From positions 434,001 through 498,000 of the forward strand of contig NZ_SNXS01000004.1 of NCBI RefSeq assembly GCF_004362525.1: a DNA stretch of 64,000 nucleotides, written 5' to 3'. Made by a program: the position numbers and the translations under genes. Position 1 is the first letter of the stretch, and each line of letters starts with the position of its first letter. Shown here piece after piece: positions 18,958-27,100 of this stretch. This DNA comes from Roseateles toxinivorans (GTDB taxonomy: Bacteria; Pseudomonadota; Gammaproteobacteria; Burkholderiales; Burkholderiaceae_C). The notes beneath the pieces are model-generated. The model was not told the origin of the DNA, did not search any database, and worked only from the letters and a program-made list of their open reading frames with translations.

Positions 18958-19944
18958 TTGAAGAACAATATTCTCGCCGCCCTGCTGCTGTCCCTGGCTG
19001 CCCTGAGTGCCCAGGCAGGTCCGCTGAAGGATCCGCAATGGATGGCCTGGCTCGACGCCGGCAAGGCCGTGGAGCTGGACAAGGCGGGCCGCGCCCATGT
19101 GCAGAGCCAGCCCGATGATGCGCAGGGCTATCTGGCGGTGGCGTTGGCCGCCACCACGACCGCCGAACCGTCGGCACTGGAGGCGGCGCTGAAGACGGCC
19201 GAGGCCTGCGTCGCGCGCCTGCCTCAAGCGGCTCAATGCCATTACGCGCTGGGCAGCGTGGTCGGCCAGCAGGCGATGACGGCCAGCATGTTCAAGATGG
19301 TGGGTATGGCCAGCCGCATTCGGGAGGCCTTCTCCAAGGCGGTGGAGCTGGACCCGCTGTTCTTCGAGGCGCGCGACGGCCTGGTGCAGTACTACCTGAT
19401 GGCACCATCGATTGCCGGCGGCAGCGTCTCCAAGGCCAGGGAGGCGGCCGAAGCGGTGCAAGCCAAACAGCCCGAACAGGCCAAGCTGCTGCGCGCGCGC
19501 ATTGCCGCCAAGGAAGAAAAGTGGGCGGATGCCGAGCGGGAGCTGAACTCGATCAAGAGCGATGACAAGGGTCTGCGCGACGAGGCCCGCGGCGTCTGGG
19601 GCCAGATGGCCTTCAAGCTGATGAGCGACAAGCAGCCCGCCAAGGCCCGGCCGATGTTCGAACTGCTGGTGCGCGACTATCCCGGCCATGCCATCGGCCC
19701 CTATGGCCTGGGCCGCGTGCTGATCGATGGCGGCAAGGCCGATGAGGCCATCGTGTTGCTGGAGCGCGCCCGTGCGCTGGAGGGGGCGGCCGAGCTGCCT
19801 ATCGACCACCGGTTGGGCATCGCGCTGCTGGCCAAGGGCGACAAGGCCGGTGCAAAGGCCGCGCTCGAGCGCTTTGTGAAGAACACCCGGGCCAATCCGC
19901 GCAATCTGGAGGACGCCAAGAAGCGCCTGGCCGAGCTGGCCTGA
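18958..19944 (+). CDS. Periplasmic TPR-repeat protein
   Basis: A 328-residue secreted protein. It starts with a TTG codon at 18958, 7 bp after GGAG, and a Sec signal peptide with an AxA-type site (LSLAALSAQA-GPLKD, about residue 20). The mature protein is nearly all helix and shows several tetratricopeptide-like units: AQCHYALGSVVGQQAM, IREAFSKAVELDPLFFEARD, PMFELLVRDYPGHAIGPYGL, and DHRLGIALLAKGDKAGAKAA. TPR arrays bind other proteins, and no enzyme motif is present. The partner is unknown. It lies between the LysR gene and lgt in the same direction, with 72 bp before lgt, and could be transcribed with lgt or dnaQ. Confidence 0.82.
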   Translation: MKNNILAALLLSLAALSAQAGPLKDPQWMAWLDAGKAVELDKAGRAHVQSQPDDAQGYLAVALAATTTAEPSALEAALKTAEACVARLPQAAQCHYALGSVVGQQAMTASMFKMVGMASRIREAFSKAVELDPLFFEARDGLVQYYLMAPSIAGGSVSKAREAAEAVQAKQPEQAKLLRARIAAKEEKWADAERELNSIKSDDKGLRDEARGVWGQMAFKLMSDKQPAKARPMFELLVRDYPGHAIGPYGLGRVLIDGGKADEAIVLLERARALEGAAELPIDHRLGIALLAKGDKAGAKAALERFVKNTRANPRNLEDAKKRLAELA

Positions 19945-20016
19945 TCCGCCAGCGGCGGAGTGCACCCACTATGATGCGCGGCTGCAAGCACGCCTGACGC
20001 GCAAGGAACGCCTCCC

Positions 20017-20820
20017 ATGTGGGTACACCCCCAGTTCGACCCGATTGCCCTGAAGCTGGGCCCCCTGGCCATCCATTGGTATGGTCTGACCTATCTGGCC
20101 GCCTTCGGCCTGTTCCTGTGGCTGGCCAGCCTGCGCGTGAAGCAGACGCAGTACGCGTCCACCGGCTGGAAGCGCCAGGACGTTGACGACCTGCTCTTCT
20201 TCGGCGTGCTGGGCGTGGTGCTGGGCGGGCGCCTGGGCTATGTGCTGTTCTACAAGCCCGGCTACTACCTGAGCAATCTTGGCGAGGTGTTCGCGGTCTG
20301 GAAGGGCGGCATGGCCTTCCATGGGGGCCTGCTGGGCGTGATCGCGGCGATGGCCCTGTTCGCCTACCTGCGCAAGCGCAAGTTCTTCGAGGTCACCGAC
20401 CTGATCGCGCCCTGCGTGCCGACCGGGCTGGCCATGGGCCGCATGGGCAACTTCATCAATGGCGAGCTGTGGGGCAGGGCGGCCGACCCCTCGCTGCCCT
20501 GGGCGATGGTGTTTCCGCAGTCGGAGTCGCTGCTGCCGCGCCACCCTTCGCAGCTCTACCAGTTCGCGATGGAGGGCATGCTGCTGTTCGTACTGCTGTG
20601 GCTGTATGCACGCAAGCCGCGCGCCACCGGCCAGGTCTCGGGCATGTTCCTGATCGGCTACGGGCTGTTCCGCTTTATCGCCGAGTACTTCCGGGAGCCC
20701 GACAGCTTCCTGGGCCCGCTGGCGCTGAACATGAGCATGGGCCAGTGGCTGAGCGTGCCGATGATCGCGCTGGGCGCCGTCATCTGGCTGGTTGCCACCA
20801 AATCAGCAGCAAAGACCTGA
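20017..20820 (+). CDS. lgt: Phosphatidylglycerol--prolipoprotein diacylglyceryl transferase
   Basis: A 267-residue inner-membrane enzyme that moves diacylglycerol from phosphatidylglycerol to the lipobox cysteine of prolipoproteins, the first step of lipoprotein maturation. The Lgt signature [14 protein letters not shown] is complete, with its essential Arg and Asn. Other conserved stretches are [12 protein letters not shown] at the N-terminus, [19 protein letters not shown] with the essential His-Gly-Gly, and [12 protein letters not shown]. Seven hydrophobic helices are expected and visible. dnaQ begins 12 bp after the stop, so the two genes are probably co-transcribed. Confidence 0.97.
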   Translation: MWVHPQFDPIALKLGPLAIHWYGLTYLAAFGLFLWLASLRVKQTQYASTGWKRQDVDDLLFFGVLGVVLGGRLGYVLFYKPGYYLSNLGEVFAVWKGGMAFHGGLLGVIAAMALFAYLRKRKFFEVTDLIAPCVPTGLAMGRMGNFINGELWGRAADPSLPWAMVFPQSESLLPRHPSQLYQFAMEGMLLFVLLWLYARKPRATGQVSGMFLIGYGLFRFIAEYFREPDSFLGPLALNMSMGQWLSVPMIALGAVIWLVATKSAAKT

Positions 20821-20832
20821 GAGGACCAAACC

Positions 20833-21546
20833 GTGCGTCAAATCTTCCTGGATACCGAAACCACCGGCCTGAGCCCCGAGTCGGGCGACCGCCTGGTCGA
20901 GGTCGGCTGCGTCGAGATGATCAACCGGCAGCTGACCGGCGAGAACAAGCACTTCTACGTCAACCCCGAGCGTCCCAGCCATGAGGAGGCTCTGAAGGTG
21001 CACGGCCTGACCGAGGAGTTCCTGGCCGACAAGCCGCTGTTCTCGGCCATCGCCGACGAGCTGATGGACTATCTGGCCGGCGCCGAGATCATCATCCACA
21101 ACGCCAGCTTCGACGTTGGCTTCCTCAACGAGGAACTCAAGCGCCTGGGCCGTCCGCCATTTGCACAAAGCGTGGGCTCGATCAAGGACAGCCTCTTGAT
21201 GGCGCGCGAGATGTTCCCCGGCAAGTCCAACTCGCTGGACGCGCTGTGCAAGCGCCTGGAGGTCGACAACTCGAACCGCACCTTGCACGGCGCGCTGCTC
21301 GATGCGGGCCTGCTGGCCGAGGTCTACATCCGCATGACCCGCGGCCAGGACGCGCTGCTGATCGATGCAGGCGGCAGCAGCGACGGCGAACTGGCCATTG
21401 CCGCGGTGGATTTTGCCACCTTCACGCTCAGCGTCATCGAGCCCAGCGCCGATGAGCTGGCCGCCCACGAAGTGGTGCTGGCCGATCTCGACAAGGCAAG
21501 CGGCGGCAAAACAATTTGGCGGGCACGCGAAAAAACTGTGGCATAA
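20833..21546 (+). CDS. dnaQ: DNA polymerase III epsilon subunit (3'-5' proofreading exonuclease)
   Basis: A 237-residue DEDDh exonuclease. Exo I is IFLDTETTGLSPESGDRLVE, Exo II is EIIIHNASFDVGFLNEEL, and Exo III with the catalytic His and Asp is LHGALLDAGLLAEVYIRM. This is the DnaQ pattern, and the C-terminal tail of about 50 residues would contact the alpha subunit. It proofreads during chromosome replication. The start is GTG 20833 (V-RQIFLDTETTG), 12 bp after lgt. A tRNA-Val gene follows 70 bp downstream. Confidence 0.96.
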   Translation: MRQIFLDTETTGLSPESGDRLVEVGCVEMINRQLTGENKHFYVNPERPSHEEALKVHGLTEEFLADKPLFSAIADELMDYLAGAEIIIHNASFDVGFLNEELKRLGRPPFAQSVGSIKDSLLMAREMFPGKSNSLDALCKRLEVDNSNRTLHGALLDAGLLAEVYIRMTRGQDALLIDAGGSSDGELAIAAVDFATFTLSVIEPSADELAAHEVVLADLDKASGGKTIWRAREKTVA

Positions 21547-21617
21547 TTTGAGGCTTCCCGCAAAGCAGCGATGCAATGTTGGATCCCGGTAGAGTAGCGA
21601 TACTCACACAAGATACC

Positions 21618-21692
21618 GGGCGGTTAGCTCAGCGGTAGAGCACTGCCTTCACACGGCAGGGGTCGCAGGTTCGAACCCTGCACCGCCCACCA
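21618..21692 (+). tRNA. tRNA-Val (anticodon CAC)
   Basis: A 75-nt gene folds into a full cloverleaf. The 7-bp acceptor stem is GGGCGGT with ACCGCCC, followed by A and an encoded CCA. The D arm is GCTC-loop-GAGC. The anticodon stem CTGCC/GGCAG holds loop TTCACAC, giving anticodon CAC (codon GUG). The T arm is GCAGG-TTCGAAC-CCTGC. A strong terminator follows. Relics of an integrase lie 170 bp downstream, suggesting that the 3' end served as an attachment site. Confidence 0.97.
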
Positions 21693-21696
21693 AGAT

Positions 21697-21736
21697 CAAA
21701 AACCCCGTAAGTCATTGACTTCACGGGGTTTTTTCT
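21697..21736 (+). terminator. Rho-independent terminator after tRNA-Val
   Basis: Long complementary arms (AAAAACCCCGT and ACGGGGTTTTT) with an inner short stem form a hairpin with a run of T at the 3' side. It starts 4 bp after the tRNA CCA end. The A-run on the left also makes it a possible terminator in the other direction. Confidence 0.88.
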
Positions 21737-21865
21737 TTCCCGCGTCGTTTCTTGTAACTCCCGATCACGCCCGATCGGCTGTCACATTCGCGGTTTTGCG
21801 CCAATTCTGCGCCACTGACAGCCGTACCTGCAACCGCCGCAAGGCGACAGATCGGTGCACAGATC

Positions 21866-22350
21866 ATGGCAAGTATCAGCAAGCGGACTGGGAGGTCCTG
21901 GAAGGTCAGCGTCGAGCCTGGAGAGCTCGAGCGCATCTCGGCTCTGAAGGGCCGTGGGCTCGCATCGCAAGCCCTTCAAGCCCTTCAAGCGGGTCCCCAG
22001 CGACTCGATCGCACGTTCAGCGATCAACGCGACGCCGAGGGGTTGGCAGCGCACTACCGGAGCCTGGGTATCGAGGGCGTTACCGTCAGGCGCCGTTCGA
22101 CGCTTGCCTGGCAGGTCCGAATCCGGATCATCGGCGCACCGTCGCTGACAGAGACCTTCCCGAACAAGGCCATGGCCGAGCAGTGGGCCAGGGAGCGCGA
22201 AGGCGAGATCGCCAAGCGGTCGTTCGTTGACTATCGAGAGGCGGAGCGCAAGAGCCTTGCCGACTTGCTGCTGCAGTACGACAGGGACAAGCGCGGCCGC
22301 CGTCCGAAGGACGATCCTGATCGTGTCCGCCTGCCCCCGTTGACGACAAC
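21866..22350 (+). pseudogene. Truncated tyrosine-type integrase (N-terminal DNA-binding part only)
   Basis: The frame starting ATG 21866 (MASISKRTGRSWKVSVE) has, at about residues 85-150, the pattern of the N-terminal arm-binding region of phage-type integrases. It shows a WQVRIRI strand, then TFPNKAMAEQWAREREGEIA, then FVDYREAERKSLADLLLQYD. Coding similarity ends at about 22330-22350. The catalytic domain with its Arg-His-Arg-Tyr set is entirely missing, and the frame runs into the opposite-strand HipA relic. The position 170 bp from the 3' end of tRNA-Val is the normal place for an island integrase. I read it as the scar of a lost integrative element. Confidence 0.65.
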
Positions 22351-22730
22351 GCGGTCAAACCGTTCGACAACCAGCACCGGCCTCGGTGTCCGGTAGATGC
22401 TCACCGCTGCCACCGGCAGCGCCATGCGCCCGGCCAAGGACATACAAAAGTGCTCGTCGACGACGAGATGAGGGGTCACCGGGCGGCAGGGCTCAGGCTG
22501 GAGGATGTGCGTCGAAGCCAACGGCGGTTCGACCAGGAACAGGCGACCGCTGTCGTCGATCGGGCGGTCGATGCAGACCATCAACTTATCCTGCACGCCC
22601 GCAATGGACAGGCGGACCTTGCCATCCCAGATTGCCAGTCGAATCTGGTCGCGCTCGGCCAGTCGTTGGTCGAGTTCCTCGCGGGTCTGGTCGAGCTCGT
22701 GGAGCGGGAACTTGTTGCCCTGATTGCCGC
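22330..22730 (-). pseudogene. HipA-like kinase fragment
   Basis: An open minus-strand stretch contains an internal piece of a HipA-family serine kinase toxin. It shows AIWDGKVRLSIAGVQDKLMV, LFLVEPPLASTHILQPEP, VVDEHFCMSLAGRMALPVA and PRPVLVVERFDRV. In intact HipA these precede the catalytic loop and the metal-binding Asp, which are missing. The fragment is also cut at its N-terminal side, and no HipB antitoxin gene is present. Its end abuts or overlaps the end of the integrase relic at about 22340, which looks like a deletion junction. It cannot make a working toxin. Confidence 0.7.
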
Positions 22731-22866
22731 CTCGTCGCGCGCACGCTGCGTCGAGGCGGTGCGTCGGCCCTGAGCGGTCCGATGGCTCTGCGGCCAAGGC
22801 GACGCCCTTGCGCAGCATCATCGCCGCGGGACTTGGCCGCCGTGGCCATGCCATCTCCACGGCCCG

Positions 22867-22880
22867 TTGATCCCGCTCAA
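22867..22880 (+). promoter_or_regulatory. FNR-like box TTGATCCCGCTCAA
   Basis: TTGA-N6-TCAA inside a longer perfect repeat (CCGTTGA and TCAACGG). It ends 54 bp before the start of the universal stress protein relic, and a CCTTGATAG stretch follows at a -10-like distance. This suits an FNR/Anr-activated promoter. Confidence 0.65.
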
Positions 22881-22934
22881 CGGCTGCCGAGCCGACCTTG
22901 ATAGCCTGCCCAGACACAGGCAGCGGAGCAGGAC

Positions 22935-23164
22935 ATGTTGAGACTCTTGATCGCCATGGATGGATCCGAGCACTCGCAGCGCGCCATCGAGGCGGTGTGA
23001 CGGGCATGGTGGCGCCGGAGATCCTGCGCGCGGCCACCGAGGCGGGTGTGGATCAGATCGTCATGGGTACGCGCGGGATTGGCGCTCTGGGCAGCGTGCT
23101 GATCGGGTCCGTGGCGCAGCGTGTCGTGCATCTGGCCGCGGTGCCGGTGCTGCTGGTGAAATGA
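22935..23164 (+). pseudogene. Universal stress protein (UspA family) with internal deletion
   Basis: The 5' part from ATG 22935 encodes MLRLLIAMDGSEHSQRAIEA, the standard first strand and helix of a UspA domain, and then meets a stop at 22998. From about 23000 another frame gives the C-terminal half: APEILRAATEAGVDQIVMGT, then GALGSVLIGSVAQRVVHLAA, ending VPVLLVK. It includes the ATP-binding G-x2-G-x9-G-S-type loop. The pieces total some 75 residues against the usual 140-160, so about 70 codons are lost together with the frame. Usp proteins of this kind are often induced at low oxygen, which fits the FNR-like box upstream. Confidence 0.8.
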
Positions 23165-23168
23165 AGCC

Positions 23169-23477
23169 ATGAAACCCGAGCGCCGAAGCCGCGCCAAGGG
23201 GCGCTTGAGAAAGCCAGCCTCGGGCGGCGGACACATGCCTATCGCTTCGCCCGTTGCCCAAGCCGAGGTCAGCGGCTGGCCCGCAGGGCAGGACAATCCC
23301 GTCCTCGAAACTGCCGTCGACATGGCAGAGAGCTTCGAGCTTGATCAGAGCATCCTCCGCGGTGACGAGGAGCGGGCCTTGACGACCACCGGCTCGGTCG
23401 AAGTAGGGGCCTGGACAGACGCCGAAGCCGAGACCGCTTCCAATGAGCGCTCAACCTCGGAGCCCTTCGAATTCTGA
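23169..23477 (+). CDS. Possible small acidic protein, unknown
   Basis: A 102-codon frame beginning 4 bp after the universal stress protein relic. The product would have a basic N-terminus (KPERRSRAKGRLRKP) and an acidic Ser/Glu-rich remainder with no hydrophobic segment. No family was recognised. Third-position GC is moderate rather than high, so coding is uncertain. It could be an intact small gene of the stress cluster or chance. Convergent with the CBS-domain gene, 15 bp apart. Confidence 0.3.
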   Translation: MKPERRSRAKGRLRKPASGGGHMPIASPVAQAEVSGWPAGQDNPVLETAVDMAESFELDQSILRGDEERALTTTGSVEVGAWTDAEAETASNERSTSEPFEF

Positions 23478-23492
23478 GCGGCTGCAGCGTCC

Positions 23493-24023
23493 CTAGACTC
23501 CCACCACGACGCTGGCCCAGGTCGCGCGTCCGATCGACGGAATCAGCAGCGGCTGGTCCGCCGGTGCGGCTGCAAGCTGGTTTGCCCGCGCCTCGCGGGC
23601 CATGCCGCTGCGGATGATGCGCACCAGGGTTTCCAGCTCGGCCGAGTAGGCCTCAATCAGATCATCCAGCGATAGGATGCCGATCAACTGATCATTGCTG
23701 CCTTTGACGAGCAGCCGGCGCACGCCGCTGTGCTCCATCGCCTGGACGGCCTCGCCGATGTCGGCGTGTTCGGAAACCAGCACGAGCGTGGTGTGCGCGA
23801 TCGCACCCACCCGCAAATCCTCATCCTGGACCTCGCGCGCGAGGGCATCCAGCACCAGGTCTCGATCGGTGACGACGCCGCAGACATGCCTGCCCTGCGC
23901 GTCGCGGCTGGTCACCACCAGCGCCCCCACGTGATGCTGTCGCATCAGGCGGGCCGCTTCGACGAGGGTCGCCTGTTCCTCGATGCTGATGACCTGGCGT
24001 TTGCATAGATCTCCAACTTGCAT
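23493..24023 (-). CDS. CBS-domain protein (tandem CBS pair)
   Basis: A 176-residue cytoplasmic protein made of two CBS motifs and a helical tail. The first (about residues 1-60) runs VGDLCKRQVISIEEQATLVE and ends with the typical GVVTDRDLVLDALA. The second (about residues 70-125) runs VGAIAHTTLVLVSEHADIGE and ends LIGILSLDDLIEAY. CBS pairs bind adenosine nucleotides and sense energy state. Stand-alone pairs like this often sit in anaerobic or stress clusters with Usp genes. ATG 24023 is chosen because GGAG lies 6 bp upstream. ATG 24035 is possible. An FNR-like box lies 71 bp before the start. Confidence 0.85.
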   Translation of the reverse strand: MQVGDLCKRQVISIEEQATLVEAARLMRQHHVGALVVTSRDAQGRHVCGVVTDRDLVLDALAREVQDEDLRVGAIAHTTLVLVSEHADIGEAVQAMEHSGVRRLLVKGSNDQLIGILSLDDLIEAYSAELETLVRIIRSGMAREARANQLAAAPADQPLLIPSIGRATWASVVVGV

Positions 24024-24093
24024 GGCTCGCTCCATCAACCCAGGACGCCGCAGCATCCACAATGAGATCTTGCCCCGCGGCGGGGCGGCATTG

Positions 24094-24107
24094 TTGCGTC
24101 CGCTCAA
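24094..24107 (-). promoter_or_regulatory. FNR-like box TTGAGCGGACGCAA (minus strand)
   Basis: TTGA-N6-GCAA read towards the CBS-domain gene, about 71 bp before its start. It has the same GCAA right half-site as the boxes at 35034 and 42613. It is weaker as a palindrome than the TCAA versions. Confidence 0.5.
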
Positions 24108-24184
24108 CGGAGTGAGGGAAGGGCGCGCGCCTGCGCCTGCTCAAGCCAGGCCCGCCGTCGACGGCGTGAGCTCGGAGGTCGGAG

Positions 24185-27100
24185 TCATGAATTGGGCGCT
24201 GACGGGGCCGATGGCTCCTCCCGGCCGGGGAGCGTGGGCAGCACCAGCAGAAGAAGCTGGTCCGGCGGCAAGTCGTCGTAGGCCATCCATTCACCGGCCC
24301 GTATCTGCCGGGTCGATGCCGGGGGGGCGGCCCGCTCCGGCCCCTGGCGACGCAGCAGCAGCTCGAACCGCGCCCCGCCGTGTCGTACCCTGATGCGCAG
24401 CTCGCGCCATTCGGGAGGGATGCAGGGCTGCAGCATGAAGCGCCGCGCTTCCAGTTGCAGCCCGAGCAGGCCTTCCAGCGCCGCCCGGTACATCCAGGCG
24501 GCCGAGCCGGTGTACCAGCTCCAGCCGCCGCGGCCCTGATAGGGCGCGGCGCTGTAGGTGTCGCCCGGCATCACATAGGGCTCGATGGCATAGCGACGCT
24601 GCCCTGCTAGGTCGGCGGCCCGGTGTGCGGGGCTGAGCATGCGGAAATACTCCCAGGCCAGCTCGGCATGCCCGAGCCTGGCCTGGGCCAGCACCGCCCA
24701 TGCGGCGGCGTGCGAGTACTGCCCGCCGTTCTCGCGCACGCCGGGCGGATAGGCCTGGATGTAGCCGGCATGATCGGCCGCCAGCTGCAGCGGCGGATCG
24801 AGCAGCCGTATCAGCCCGACCTGCCGGTCGACCAGCAGGGCGTCGACGCTCCGCATGGCCTGTGCGGCGCGGGCATCGCCGGCCGGTGCGGCAAACACGC
24901 TCCAGGCCTGGGCGATCAGGTCGATGCGGCATTCGGCATTGGCGCTGCTGCCCAGCGCATGGCCGTTGTCGAAGTAGGCCCGGCGGTACCAGGCGCCGTC
25001 CCAACCATGCTCGGCCAGCGCCCGCCGCAGGGCGGTCGCCGCAGCCTCCCAGCGCTGCACGCGCGCGTCGTCCTGGCGCGCACGCGCCAGCGCGGGCCAG
25101 TCGGCCAGTATCACGAGCAGGAACCAGGCCAGCCAGACAGATTCACCGCGGCCGTGATGGCCGACGCGGTTCATGCCATCGTTCCAGTCGCCGCAGCCCA
25201 TCAGCGGCAGGCCGTGCTCGCCCCAGCGCAGGGCATGGTCGATGGCCCGGGCCGCATGCTCGTAGAGGCTGGCCGAGGCTTCGGTGGCCTCGGGTGTGTA
25301 GTAGGCGTCCTCGGCATGCTCCGGTACCTCCGCGCCGGCCAGGAAGGGCAGCTGCTCGTCGAGCAGGGCGCTGTCATCGCTGACACGCAGGTAGTGCTGC
25401 AAGGCATAGGGCAGCCACAGCAGATCATCGCTGAAGCGCGTGCGCACGCCCGCGCCCCCGGGCTCATGCCACCAGTGCTGCACATCCCCCTGCGGGAACT
25501 GTCGCGCGGCATGCACCAGCAGCTGCTGGCGCAACAACGCCGGCCTGCACACCCCCAGGGCCATGGCGTCCTGCAGCTGGTCGCGAAAGCCGGTGGCACC
25601 GCTGGCCTGGTAGAAGCCGGCCTTGGCCCAGAGCCTGCAGGCCAGGGTCTGGTAGAGCAGCCAATGGTTGACGAGGGCATCGAAGCCGGCATCGGGCGTT
25701 TGCACCGTGACGGCCGAGAGCAGCTCCCGCCAGTGCCTGTCGACATCGCCCGCCCAGCCCTGCAGCGCCCCCGGCGCGCCCAGGGCCGCGGCCTGCACCA
25801 GCGCGGCCTCGCGACCGGGGCCATAGCCCAGTACCCAGCTGCAGCTGAACGTCTGGCCGGGCATCAGGGTCACGGAGGTGGCGAGTGCCGCGCAGGGGTC
25901 CAGGCCGAATCCCTGCTGGCGGCCCAGCGCCTGAGGCCATTGCATGGCGCCATGGTTGGCAAAGAATTCATCGCGCGCGCAGGTCCAGTCCAGCACCGGG
26001 GCGCCGGCCAGCATCAGGTAGGCACAGCCGGCGCCGAAGCCGCCGCTGTGATCGAGCTGCTGTGCCAGCAGCAGCTGCGGATCGGCGAGCGACTCGGTGA
26101 GCAGGCTCATGCGGTCGCGCGCCTGCGCGCCCATCACCCACTCGACCATGGCCAGCAGGCGCAGCCGCTTCGGTGCTTCGCCGGTGGACCTCATGTGCAC
26201 CTGGATGCACTTGGCGGCAAGGGGCGGATGCACCATCACCTCGGTGCGGATCTCCAGTTCAGCGCGCCGCTGCATGAATTGGCTGTGGCCCGGGCCATGC
26301 TCGACCCGGTAGCCCGCGTCGCCATTGCGATCGATGCCGGGCATGAGGCCGAAGACCTGGCCGCTGGCCTCGTCGAGCACCAGCAGGTGCTCGCCGGGCG
26401 GATCGAGCAGGGCATCGTTGCTCCAGGGCGTGAGCTGGTGCAGGCGGCTGTTGCGCGCCCAGGTGTAGCCGCCGCCGGTCTCGCTGAGCACGCAACCCAT
26501 GTCGGCATTGGCCAGCACATTGCACCAGGGGCGAGGCGGCAGCTGTCTGGCGTCCACCTCGAATTCGAACGCCCGGCCGTCTGCGCTGAAGCGGCCAGGC
26601 CGGCTCAGCACCGGCCAGCAAAGCGGCGGCCTCGGGAGCATCAGCACCGGCTGCGGGCTCCGGCCCGGGCTGTGTGCGTCGGCCAGCAGCCTGGCCAGGG
26701 ACCGCCCGTCGGCGCGCAAGTCGATACGGGCGCAGGCGCGCAGCGCCGCCAGCTCGCCGGGCTCGAGCCGGTCCTGCTGCAGCAGGTGGATGGCGCCGCG
26801 CTCGGCCAGGGCATGGGGCTCGAGCCCGACGTTCTGGCGCAGCGCCAGGAGCTGGTGCTGCAGCGGCTGCAGATAGGACGGTGGCTCTGCGTTGATCAGC
26901 ACCAGATCGCCGCACAGGCCGTGCATGTCCCAGAAACGGTGTGCCGTCATCAGCAGCCGGGCGACGCGCATGCCCTGCAGGCTGTCTATCCATATCAGGG
27001 CGATCGGGCGATCGCCCGAGATGGCGAGCCGCCACAGCGCGCGGCGATCCAGGGGGGCCTCGGGTGCCGGCCGCGGCCGCGCACAGCTCAGTGTCATCGG

